DNA of 5,135 nt from Ardenticatenia bacterium (GTDB lineage Bacteria > Chloroflexota > Anaerolineae > Aggregatilineales > Ch27). Positions 1 through 5,023 of the stretch are shown here, piece by piece; within the stretch, counting starts at the first letter, position 1; each line of letters opens with the position of its first letter. The stretch is taken from NCBI GenBank assembly GCA_026983935.1, contig JALSTC010000074.1:1-5135 (forward strand), written 5' to 3'. The notes below the pieces were generated by a model, which saw nothing but the letters and a program-made list of their open reading frames with translations, was not told the origin of the DNA and did no database searches. A program made the translations under genes and the position numbers.

Positions 1-110
1 GCCCCGGAATGGATTCCGGGGCTGAGCAGACAAAGTCCAGATTCATCTGGACTCACAGCCCGGTTTGCACCGGACTTGACTCTGCTCAGTGATGGTATAC
101 GGCCTGCTCA
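1..110 (-). ncRNA. candidate structured leader RNA: three-way junction plus hairpin
   Basis: Four nested or adjacent inverted repeats fill this stretch. A perfect 10-bp hairpin lies at 1-22. A 9-bp closing stem pairs 22-30 with 81-89. It encloses an 8-bp hairpin (34-41 with 46-53) and a 5-bp hairpin (60-64 with 69-73), giving a three-way junction. On the minus strand the 5-bp stem is capped by GCAA, a GNRA tetraloop, which favours that strand. The junction is then followed by the 1-22 hairpin in attenuator position, as expected in the leader of a gene left of the window. A second copy of CTGCTCA (104-110) could compete for the closing stem. The minus-strand segment CCGGTGCAAACCGG resembles the P4/L4 part of cobalamin riboswitches, but the rest of that core is not visible. 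The family is therefore unassigned. An intergenic repeat is the alternative. Confidence 0.4.
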
Positions 111-267
111 CTTCTTTTTGCCACCAAATCGAAAAGCCCCCACGGCGGTGTTAAGGGTGTGATGATCGGCCCGCTGTAGTACAATAGGCGGCAGTGTGCT
201 GGCAGGTGCTGTGCCGTCAGCGGCACGGTGATGTGGCTGTGCATCAGCGCAGAAATCGAGTAGATCA
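111..267. other. intergenic region upstream of the methyltransferase
   Basis: I see no convincing gene here. A 6-bp hairpin (GTGCCG, loop TCAG, CGGCAC) lies at 211-226. TACAAT at 180-185 could be a -10 element, but no good -35 sits 16-18 bases upstream. A 60-codon minus-strand frame across this stretch has neither codon bias nor a recognisable product and is not called. Confidence 0.3.
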
Positions 268-1173
268 ATGCCCATGAATTCCCCCGGAACTGATCGCGAG
301 CGGCTGATCCGCCGGGCTTATGCCTCAGATGATAAGCTCAGTGTGCGCCAGCGCACGCATGAACTGTACACCGTCCCTGACATAGATTTCACCGCCTGGG
401 TGCTGAACTGCATCCAGTGGCGGGGCGACGAATGGGTGCTGGACCTTGGCGCAGGGCCGGGGTTGTACTTTGCGCCGGTGAAGGCCCGCATCCCTCACGG
501 GCGGCACTTCGCCGGGGACCTGTCTTTGGGCATGGTCCGCCGCCAGCGGGAGCATGAGGCTGCGGAAGGCAGCAGACTGGCGGTTATGGATGGGCAGGCG
601 ATTCCCTTCGCCGATGATACCTTTGATGTGGTGCTGGCCAATCATATGCTCTACCACGTGCCGGACCTTGACCGGGCCGCAGCCGAGATCAAGCGCGTGC
701 TCAAACCGGAGGGTGTGCTGGTCGCCGCCACCAACAGCATCTACAACATGCCGGAGCTGAGCACCTTGCTGCGCCGGGCGCTGCTGGTGCTGACGGATTT
801 CGAATATGTCGAGGATACACCGCTGGTTTCCACTTCGACGGCATATCGCTTCTCGCTGGAAAATGGCTCAGTCATTCTGGCGCGGCAGTTCTTTGCCGTC
901 GCCCGCTACGACCTGCCTTCCGCGCTGGTATTCCCGGAGGCCGAGCCGGTGATCGCCTATCTGGACAGCATGCGCGACCTGCGCGAGGACTACTTGCCGG
1001 AGGGAATCACCTGGGAGCAGTTCATCGAGGTGATGCGTCAGCAGGTGGAGCGGCTGCTGGCTCACTCCGGGCAGTTGATCGTCCGCAAGCTTTCCGGTGT
1101 GCTGGTGGCCACGGAAGCGGGCGGTTTCGCGGCGGAGTACGTCGCCATGCTGAAGCAGGGAGGACGCGCCTGA
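268..1173 (+). CDS. class I SAM-dependent methyltransferase (Methyltransf_11/UbiE-like)
   Basis: This predicted cytoplasmic protein of 301 residues transfers a methyl group from S-adenosylmethionine to an unknown small-molecule substrate. The Rossmann-type core is clear. Motif I, VLDLGAGPG, lies at residues 57-65 and binds SAM. GDLSLGMV around 83-90 holds the acidic residue (D84) at the end of strand beta 2. DGQAIPFADDTFDVVLANHMLYHV spans about 108-131 in two parts, with the adenine-contacting DG and the strand 4 motif. EIKRVLKPEGVLVAAT around 140-155 is the typical post-motif helix and strand. The C-terminal 130 residues are less conserved and probably form a substrate cap. ATG 268 is the first start after an in-frame stop at 229-231; ATG 274 is also possible, and neither has a strong ribosome binding site. 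The family is secure, the substrate cannot be read from sequence, and neighbours give no pathway clue. Confidence 0.88.
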   Translation: MPMNSPGTDRERLIRRAYASDDKLSVRQRTHELYTVPDIDFTAWVLNCIQWRGDEWVLDLGAGPGLYFAPVKARIPHGRHFAGDLSLGMVRRQREHEAAEGSRLAVMDGQAIPFADDTFDVVLANHMLYHVPDLDRAAAEIKRVLKPEGVLVAATNSIYNMPELSTLLRRALLVLTDFEYVEDTPLVSTSTAYRFSLENGSVILARQFFAVARYDLPSALVFPEAEPVIAYLDSMRDLREDYLPEGITWEQFIEVMRQQVERLLAHSGQLIVRKLSGVLVATEAGGFAAEYVAMLKQGGRA

Positions 1174-1316
1174 GCAGACGGGTTGCCGCGCCTGGGTTGT
1201 TCAGTTTGTGAGCGTATGCGGCCCGTCGAATCGGTAAGATCGACGGCGCTGCCGGATTCTATTTATGGGGCCGTGTGGCGTGGATCGTGTGGCCCTGTTT
1301 ATTGGAAGCGATTTTT
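1174..1316. other. intergenic region with a 7-bp inverted repeat
   Basis: CCGTCGA (1223-1229) and TCGACGG (1240-1246) form a 7-bp stem with a 10-base loop. No T tract follows, so it is not a standard intrinsic terminator. No clear sigma-70 promoter is visible. A short plus-strand frame at 1183-1434 overlaps the next gene out of frame and is not supported. Confidence 0.35.
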
Positions 1317-1322
1317 AAGGAG
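1317..1322 (+). promoter_or_regulatory. ribosome binding site AAGGAG deciding the 1331 start
   Basis: AAGGAG ends 8 bases before ATG 1331, an ideal spacing. The upstream in-frame GTG at 1322 overlaps this site and cannot be the start it serves. Confidence 0.8.
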
Positions 1323-1330
1323 TGCAGTGG

Positions 1331-2215
1331 ATGTTCAAGGGACGCGGGTTTATCGGGATAGGGGTACTGGGCCTCGCCGTGCTGGCGCTGGCAGTGTGGG
1401 GCGGGGTGGCACTGGCGCAGGGCGGCGGCGATGAGAACGTGCCGCCGCTGCTGGACGGCATCACCTTCCGCCCGGTGGATGATATCATTGACACCGAACT
1501 GCTGGTGACCAACTTCGCCGCCGATGGAACGGCCACCCTGCCCATTGAGACGGCGGTGCCGGTGGCCTGTACGGTGGTTTACGGCACGACGCCTGCCTTT
1601 GGCTCGCTGACGCTGGATCAGGATATGGCCGGCGGCACGCATTCCGTGCACAGCCCGCTGCTGAGCGGGCTGGAAGCCAACACGACGTACTACTTCCGCG
1701 TGCAGGGCGTGGACGACGACGGCGTGATCTACATTTCGGAGACGATGACCTTCACCACGCCGGACTTCGCGGCCTTCGAAACCGACAACCTGGCCTCGCC
1801 GCAGCGCGGCGCGGAGATCATCGGCTACAGCAGCGCCTTCGGTGGTGCCGGGCTTTCGGATCGCTGGGGTGCGGGCAGTGCCTTCGACGACAACCCGAAC
1901 ACCGAATGGTCGAGCGCCGGGGATGGTGACGATGCCTGGATCGAGGTGCAGCTTGCCGGGCGGGCGCGGATCGCGCGCGTCGAGTTCTGGTCGCGGGCCA
2001 TGAGCAACGGCACGGCCATCACGCGGGCCTTCACCGTGACAACCGACAGCGGTGAGACGTTCGGTCCCTTCGAACTGCCCGACACCGATCAGGCGTACAC
2101 CTTCGATGTGGAGATTGAAGCCGAGACGCTGCGCTTCAACCTGATGAACACAACCGGCGGCAACACCGGCGCGGTGGATATCGCCGTTTATGGGACGCTG
2201 CTCGGCGAGGAATAG
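1331..2215 (+). CDS. secreted protein with fibronectin-III-like and discoidin-like domains
   Basis: This 294-residue protein begins with a basic N-terminus (MFKGRG), a hydrophobic stretch at residues 8-28 and an ALA-Q junction around 27-30, which looks like a Sec signal peptide with signal peptidase I cleavage. Residues about 40-144 form a beta-sandwich of fibronectin type III / purple-acid-phosphatase N-domain character; the segment LSGLEANTTYYFRVQGVDDDG (residues 111-131) is the hallmark strand pair ending in a TFTTP linker. Residues about 152-290 resemble an F5/8 type C (discoidin, galactose-binding-like) domain, with AFDDNPNTEWSS at 184-195, the strand WIEVQL at 203-208 and the repeated pattern ARVEFWSR. 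Such modules usually bind carbohydrate or other surface ligands outside the cell. There is no catalytic domain and no obvious cell-wall anchor. Domain assignment is by pattern. The ligand is unknown. The adjacent redox operon has its own promoter, so no functional link is implied. Confidence 0.8.
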   Translation: MFKGRGFIGIGVLGLAVLALAVWGGVALAQGGGDENVPPLLDGITFRPVDDIIDTELLVTNFAADGTATLPIETAVPVACTVVYGTTPAFGSLTLDQDMAGGTHSVHSPLLSGLEANTTYYFRVQGVDDDGVIYISETMTFTTPDFAAFETDNLASPQRGAEIIGYSSAFGGAGLSDRWGAGSAFDDNPNTEWSSAGDGDDAWIEVQLAGRARIARVEFWSRAMSNGTAITRAFTVTTDSGETFGPFELPDTDQAYTFDVEIEAETLRFNLMNTTGGNTGAVDIAVYGTLLGEE

Positions 2216-2236
2216 CGCCCGGCAAAGCGGCCAGTC

Positions 2237-2266
2237 TGTAACTTTTTGCCCCCTGGCGTGTCCAAA
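2237..2266 (+). promoter_or_regulatory. ECF-type promoter P1 upstream of the selenoprotein-sigma-anti-sigma operon
   Basis: The -35 element TGTAAC (2237-2242) is separated by 16 bases from TGTCCAAA (2259-2266). The same layout, TGTAAC-N16-CGTCTAAA, occurs before the small membrane gene at 3748, and the spacers also share TTTTG and CCTGGC. TGTAAC/GGAAC-type -35 and CGTC-type -10 elements are typical of ECF sigma targets. Location directly ahead of the operon that encodes the sigma factor suggests autoregulation (inference). Confidence 0.65.
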
Positions 2267-2282
2267 CAATACATCTGTATTG
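2267..2282 (+). repeat. 16-base near-palindrome at the expected transcription start
   Basis: CAATACA (2267-2273) and TGTATTG (2276-2282) are perfect inverted repeats separated by TC. The element abuts the P1 -10 motif, so it could be an operator overlapping the start site or a hairpin at the 5' end of the mRNA. Its role is unproven. Confidence 0.45.
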
Positions 2283-2289
2283 ATCGGGC

Positions 2290-2751
2290 ATGAAAGGGGG
2301 CCTTGTGGCTTCTGTGGTGACTTTTGCGCGGGAGCACTGGCTGATGATCGGCCTGCTGGTTTTCCTGCTGGCGTTCGTGACCGTGCATATCGTCTGGTAT
2401 ATTCATCCCAGCGAAGCAATCGATACCATCGCCGATCTGGATCGCATGCTCCAGGATGGACAGCCGACGGTCGTGGAGTTCTATACCAACCTCTGAACGA
2501 TCTGCTCGGTGGCAAAGCCCATCGTGGATGGGCTGGAAGCGGATTTGCAGGGGCGGGCCGCCGTACTGCGGCTGGATATCCTGACCGGAGTCGGGCGCGA
2601 GGCCATGCGCCGCTACGGCGTGATCGCCGTGCCGACGACATTTCTCTTTGACGGCAAAGGACAGCCCGTCCTGCGACAGGTGGGGCTGCCCGATGCGAGC
2701 GCGATCCAGGCCGGGGTGGCGGCACTGGGTGAAGTGAGCGATGACCGATGA
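2290..2751 (+). CDS. membrane-anchored thioredoxin-like selenoprotein (UxxC), in-frame TGA at 2494
   Basis: Read through TGA 2494-2496, this is one 153-residue thioredoxin-fold protein, probably a thiol/selenol oxidoreductase. Residues 17-39 form one membrane helix; the rest is soluble. VVEFYTNL-U-TIC-S aligns without gaps to the E. coli thioredoxin active site VDFWAEWCGPCK: the TGA (residue 69) falls on nucleophilic Cys32, C72 on Cys35 and P77 on Pro40. YGVIAVPTTFLFD (109-121) supplies the cis-proline loop (P115). Both sides of the TGA keep one frame and intact fold motifs, which argues against an old pseudogene. A SECIS-like hairpin follows the TGA. The start is uncertain: AAAGGGGG at 2293-2300 lies inside the frame and would better serve GTG 2305 than ATG 2290. 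The 3' end overlaps the sigma gene by 11 bases. Alternatives are a fresh Cys-to-stop mutation or a base error. Confidence 0.75.
2494..2496 (+). other. in-frame TGA, proposed selenocysteine codon
   Basis: The codon occupies the first position of a CxxC-type redox motif (UTIC). TGA is used as a normal stop elsewhere in the window (methyltransferase, sigma, anti-sigma, LysR), so general reassignment is unlikely. Decoding as Trp would leave the active site without its nucleophile. Confidence 0.72.
2516..2534 (+). promoter_or_regulatory. candidate bacterial SECIS hairpin
   Basis: A perfect 8-bp stem pairs AGCCCATC (2516-2523) with GATGGGCT (2527-2534) around the loop GTG. The loop starts 27 bases after the TGA. 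Bacterial SECIS elements lie in the coding region just after the UGA, with a short apical loop whose first or second base is G and roughly 16-37 bases from the UGA to the loop (from memory of the published consensus). All these conditions are met. SelB binding is inferred. Confidence 0.65.
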
Positions 2752-3316
2752 ACAGGCACTGATCGCGGCACTGCGGCGGCGCGACAAAAACGCGCTGGCT
2801 GAGATATTTGATCGCTACTCCGACCGCATCTACCGGCTGGCGCTCAGCGTGCTTTCGGATGAACAGGCGGCGGACGGCGTCGTGCAGGATACCTTCATGA
2901 CGCTGATCGAGCGCATTGACACCTTCGAGGGGCGTTCGCGGTTGGGTACGTGGCTCTACCGCGTGGCCTATAACAACGCGCTGAGCCGCCTGCGCAGCCT
3001 CAAGCCGCAGCTTGATCTGGATGGCTTTGACGAGGACGACGTGCCGATCCCGGCGAATCTGGTGGACTGGCAGACCACGCCGGAGGAACTGCTGGGCAGC
3101 GCGGAGGCGATGGCCGAGGTCAGCCGGGCAGTGGAAACGCTGAATCCCGCGCTGCGGGCGGTGTTCCTGCTGCGGGATGTGGAGGAGCTTTCCACGCAGG
3201 AGACGGCGGACGCGCTGGGCATCAGCCCCGGCGCGGTCAAGGTGCGGCTGCATCGCGCCCGGCTGGCCCTGCGGGAAGCGCTGGCGGGTTACTTCAGTGA
3301 ACGACTGGGGATGTGA
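2741..3316 (+). CDS. ECF (extracytoplasmic function) RNA polymerase sigma factor
   Basis: This 191-residue sigma-70 family protein has the two-domain ECF layout. Region 2 (about residues 18-86) includes FDRYSDRIYRLALSVLSDEQAADGVVQDTF and the -10 recognition segment GTWLYRVAYNNALSRLR. An acidic linker (about 93-125) follows. Region 4 (about 128-185) holds the helix-turn-helix ELSTQETADALGISPGAVK and VRLHRARLALREAL, which contacts the -35 element. Length is normal for the family. ATG 2741 overlaps the upstream selenoprotein gene by 11 bases, with only a weak Shine-Dalgarno (GAAGTGAG), so translation is likely coupled to it. The anti-sigma gene follows 16 bases downstream. It probably transcribes from the TGTAAC-N16-YGTCYAAA promoters at 2237 and 3668. 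The ECF subgroup cannot be fixed by eye. Confidence 0.92.
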   Translation: MTDEQALIAALRRRDKNALAEIFDRYSDRIYRLALSVLSDEQAADGVVQDTFMTLIERIDTFEGRSRLGTWLYRVAYNNALSRLRSLKPQLDLDGFDEDDVPIPANLVDWQTTPEELLGSAEAMAEVSRAVETLNPALRAVFLLRDVEELSTQETADALGISPGAVKVRLHRARLALREALAGYFSERLGM

Positions 3317-3332
3317 AGGGTGGGAAAATTCC

Positions 3333-3575
3333 ATGGACTGTGAAACACTGATCACCTATCTTTCGGACTACATTGATAACAATCTGGATGAGGACCTCGC
3401 CGCCGAGGCGGAGGAGCATCTGCGCACCTGCCACAACTGCCGCGTAGTGCTCGATTCGACGCAGCAGGCCATCCTGCTGTACCGCACGCAGGGCAAACAG
3501 CGCATCCCCATGCAGCGGCGGTCGCGGTTGTTCCGGCAGCTTGAGGAGGCGCTGGCCGGGCAGGACTGTGAATGA
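3333..3575 (+). CDS. soluble zinc-binding anti-sigma factor (ZAS type)
   Basis: This 80-residue protein carries EEHLRTCHNC with H29, C33 and C36 in the H-x3-C-x2-C pattern of zinc-containing anti-sigma (ZAS) domains. Upstream lies C3 and the helix ETLITYLSDYIDNNLDED, matching the usual N-terminal layout. The C-terminal half is basic and helical (QRRSRLFRQLEEAL). There is no membrane segment, so it should act in the cytoplasm, like RsrA or ChrR-type regulators, holding the adjacent sigma factor until thiols are oxidised or zinc is lost. Redox sensing is an inference from the motif and from the thioredoxin-like partner gene; many ZAS proteins are not redox sensors. ATG 3333 is chosen because it follows a GGGTGGG-like binding site and begins the conserved domain. 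The frame is open much further upstream, but that part is antiparallel shadow of the sigma gene. Confidence 0.85.
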   Translation: MDCETLITYLSDYIDNNLDEDLAAEAEEHLRTCHNCRVVLDSTQQAILLYRTQGKQRIPMQRRSRLFRQLEEALAGQDCE

Positions 3576-3667
3576 GAGGGCGTATCCTCCTGCCGTCATC
3601 TGTGTTCCCTTTTGCAGGGGGGCGTTCGTACCGTCACGGCCAAAAAGCGATCGCCCCGGAAATTCCC

Positions 3668-3697
3668 TGTAACCTTTTGGGGGCCTGGCCGTCTAAA
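3668..3697 (+). promoter_or_regulatory. ECF-type promoter P2 upstream of the DUF2892 gene
   Basis: TGTAAC (3668-3673), a 16-base spacer and CGTCTAAA (3690-3697) match P1 in both elements and in spacing. The expected start would be near 3703, giving a leader of about 45 bases. This implies that the membrane gene belongs to the sigma factor's regulon and can be transcribed apart from the sigma operon. Confidence 0.7.
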
Positions 3698-3704
3698 GGT
3701 TACA
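3668..3704. repeat. perfect 10-bp inverted repeat embracing promoter P2
   Basis: TGTAACCTTT (3668-3677) and AAAGGTTACA (3695-3704) are exact reverse complements with a 17-base spacer. The left arm contains the -35 element and the right arm overlaps the end of the -10 element. P1 lacks this symmetry. Confidence 0.6.
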
Positions 3705-3714
3705 ACGGACAAAA

Positions 3715-3731
3715 CACATACGGAATATGTG
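3715..3731 (+). repeat. leader inverted repeat just before the DUF2892 ribosome binding site
   Basis: CACATA (3715-3720) and TATGTG (3726-3731) flank CGGAA and could form a small 6-bp hairpin adjacent to the AAAGGGAAGG ribosome binding site (3732-3741). An operator role is equally possible. Confidence 0.35.
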
Positions 3732-3747
3732 AAAGGGAAGGTAAACC

Positions 3748-3966
3748 ATGTTCTTCTCATTTATGGCAAGCCCTGCGGGGCGTCTGACTCGTGTCATTGC
3801 CGGTATCGTGCTGATCGCGGTTGGTCTGGTGCTGGGCAGCACGCTGGGGATCATCCTGGCCGTGATCGGGCTGGTGCCGCTGCTGGCTGGCATCTTCGAC
3901 GTGTGCATTTTCTCGGCACTGTTTGGCGGCCCGCTTTCCGGCAAAGAAATTCGGGGCGAGCAGTAG
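3748..3966 (+). CDS. small two-helix membrane protein, DUF2892 / YgaP C-terminal-like
   Basis: This 72-residue protein has a short basic N-terminus (GRLTR, residues 11-15), two membrane helices (about 15-31 and 34-50) and a conserved-looking end, GIFDVCIFSALFGG, with one cysteine (C53). The pattern RxxAGxxLxxxG...LxxxIGLxPLLxGxFxxC resembles DUF2892, which is also found fused to rhodanese in the sulfurtransferase YgaP. In standalone form its function is not established. The start is well supported: AAAGGGAAGG lies 6 bases upstream of ATG 3748. It has its own ECF-type promoter (P2) and a downstream terminator, so it is a separate unit of the same presumed stress regulon. A link with sulfur or thiol chemistry is inferred only from YgaP and from the neighbouring thioredoxin-like gene. 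Confidence 0.8.
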   Translation: MFFSFMASPAGRLTRVIAGIVLIAVGLVLGSTLGIILAVIGLVPLLAGIFDVCIFSALFGGPLSGKEIRGEQ

Positions 3967-3994
3967 CCCTGACCGGCGCTTCTGGTTTTCCTGA

Positions 3995-4031
3995 CGGCCC
4001 GGCTGCGGTGGCAGCGGGCCGTTTTGCTTTT
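3995..4031 (+). terminator. rho-independent terminator after the DUF2892 gene
   Basis: CGGCCCG (3995-4001) pairs with CGGGCCG (4015-4021). One bulged G follows, then CTGC (4003-4006) pairs with GCAG (4011-4014) around the loop GGTG. TTTTGCTTTT follows at 4022-4031. The converging LysR gene ends at 4040, so the hairpin sits between the two genes, but the T tract is present only in the plus direction. Confidence 0.85.
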
Positions 4032-4039
4032 GGGGCATG

Positions 4040-4957
4040 TCATCCCGCGAGCAGCATATGCCGCCAGTGGGCTTTGAACATGCGGATGAATTCCGCGTTG
4101 GGACGATCCAGCTCGCGCCCGCGCAGCGTCACCAGCAGCGGTTCGCTGAAGAGCTGCGGCATCTCTGCGATGTTCAGCGGCACCACCCGCCCGGATTCGA
4201 TGTGGCGCTGGACGTAGCTCTGCGGCAGGAAGGCCACCCCCTGACCCAGAATCACCATACGCACGGCCATGCTGGCGGGCACGGTCACCACCGCGCTGCC
4301 GCTGCCCCGCCGTGCACTCTCCACCACGCCCTGGATAAACGCCGTCGCCCGCGGCCCCAGGTTGACCCGCAGAATGGAATGCCGATAAATGTCGGCCATG
4401 TGCAGGCTGCCCTGTTCGGCCTGCTGGATGGCCAGTGGATGATCCGCCGCCACCACGCCGCGAATCGGCTCCTGAAAGTGCGCCTGAATGCTGACGCCCC
4501 GGTCAAAGAGCGGCGCGCCGGTCAGCCCCAGGGTGGCCGTGCCGTCATAAAGCCGTTCCAGCACGTCGGCAAGCCCGGTCAGTTTGATCGTCACGTCCAG
4601 CACCGGGTATTCGCTGCGGAATCGCTCCAGCGGGTCTGGCAGCAGGTACATACCCATGGTATTGAGCGCGGCAACGGTCACCTGCCCGACTTTGCCGGTG
4701 TGATAATTGCGCACTTCCTGCAGGCCGTCCGCCAGCACGGCCAGCGCCCGCTCGGTATAGGGGAGAAAGCGGCGGCCCAGCGGCGTGAGGCGCAGCTTGC
4801 GCCCCCCGCGTATGAACAGCGGCCCGCCGAGTTCGGCTTCCAGGGCGGCAATGCGCGCGCTGACCGACGGCTGGGTCAGGCCGAGTTCATGCGCGGCACG
4901 GGTGAAGCTGCCCTCACGGGCGGCGCGCTCGAAGGCTTCCAGTTGGCTCAGCTCCAT
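4040..4957 (-). CDS. LysR-type transcriptional regulator
   Basis: This 305-residue DNA-binding regulator has a winged helix-turn-helix at residues about 1-60 (ELSQLEAFERAAREGSFTRA, then AHELGLTQPSVSARIAALEAELG, and FIRGGRKLRLTPLG), a linker helix to about 85, and a periplasmic-binding-like effector domain from about 88 onward (GQVTVAALNTMGMYLLP, then the second lobe with VPASMAVRMVILGQGVAFLP). Length is normal for the family. ATG 4957 is preferred over GTG 4960 because AGGAG (4967-4963) lies 5 bases before the ATG and only 2 before the GTG. It is transcribed divergently from the gene at 5089, with palindromic boxes between them. By family habit it should control that gene and itself in response to a small ligand, which cannot be named from sequence. 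Confidence 0.92.
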   Translation of the reverse strand: MELSQLEAFERAAREGSFTRAAHELGLTQPSVSARIAALEAELGGPLFIRGGRKLRLTPLGRRFLPYTERALAVLADGLQEVRNYHTGKVGQVTVAALNTMGMYLLPDPLERFRSEYPVLDVTIKLTGLADVLERLYDGTATLGLTGAPLFDRGVSIQAHFQEPIRGVVAADHPLAIQQAEQGSLHMADIYRHSILRVNLGPRATAFIQGVVESARRGSGSAVVTVPASMAVRMVILGQGVAFLPQSYVQRHIESGRVVPLNIAEMPQLFSEPLLVTLRGRELDRPNAEFIRMFKAHWRHMLLAG

Positions 4958-4974
4958 CACAGCTCCTATGTATC

Positions 4975-5023
4975 ATAGAAAACTTCTATATCAAGTATAG
5001 ATTGTATTGTCTTCCACTATAGT
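4975..5023. promoter_or_regulatory. LysR-box-like palindromes in the divergent promoter region
   Basis: ATAGAA-AAC-TTCTAT (4975-4989) contains ATAG-N7-CTAT, the classic T-N11-A LysR palindrome. CTATA-TCAAG-TATAG (4986-5000) is a second T-N11-A palindrome sharing the middle half-site. ACTATAGT (5016-5023) is a third symmetric element with the same core. Tandem sites of this kind are usual between a LysR gene and its divergent target. Binding by this regulator is inferred. Confidence 0.55.

Larger units (their letters stand above)
3576..3747. other. intergenic region between the anti-sigma and DUF2892 genes
   Basis: No coding sequence is supported. The first 90 bases show no clear terminator. 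The second half holds the P2 promoter, a 10-bp inverted repeat and a leader hairpin, annotated separately. Confidence 0.5.

Noticed and set aside
1..110. tRNA-like gene, including selC, suggested by ATTCAT in a hairpin loop and a 9-bp closing stem
   Set aside because: The would-be anticodon loop is not 7 bases, the T loop lacks TTCRA, there is no D arm, and the second hairpin does not abut the closing stem.
1322..1330. GTG 1322 as start of the discoidin-like protein
   Set aside because: It overlaps the AAGGAG ribosome binding site that is correctly spaced for ATG 1331.
2494..2496. TGA read as tryptophan or glycine (alternative genetic code)
   Set aside because: TGA ends several other genes in the window, no other gene here contains internal TGA, and the alignment calls for Cys/Sec, not Trp or Gly, at this site.
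2494..2496. Simple pseudogene or two separate genes
   Set aside because: The frame, the thioredoxin motifs and the cis-Pro loop are intact after the TGA. A gene beginning at GTG 2509 would lack the active site. A very recent mutation or base error remains possible and is kept as the caveat.
3177..3332. Longer anti-sigma frame beginning at 3177
   Set aside because: This part overlaps the sigma gene's region 4 out of frame. The ZAS domain begins at ATG 3333, which has its own binding site.
1259..3355. 698-codon open frame on the minus strand
   Set aside because: It runs antisense across three well-supported genes and their promoters. Its protein is rich in Arg, His and Pro with no domain, as is typical for the shadow frame of high-GC genes.
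4037..4978. 313-codon plus-strand frame opposite the LysR gene
   Set aside because: The minus-strand frame has full LysR domains and a good ribosome binding site. The plus frame is a His/Gln/Arg-rich shadow without motifs.
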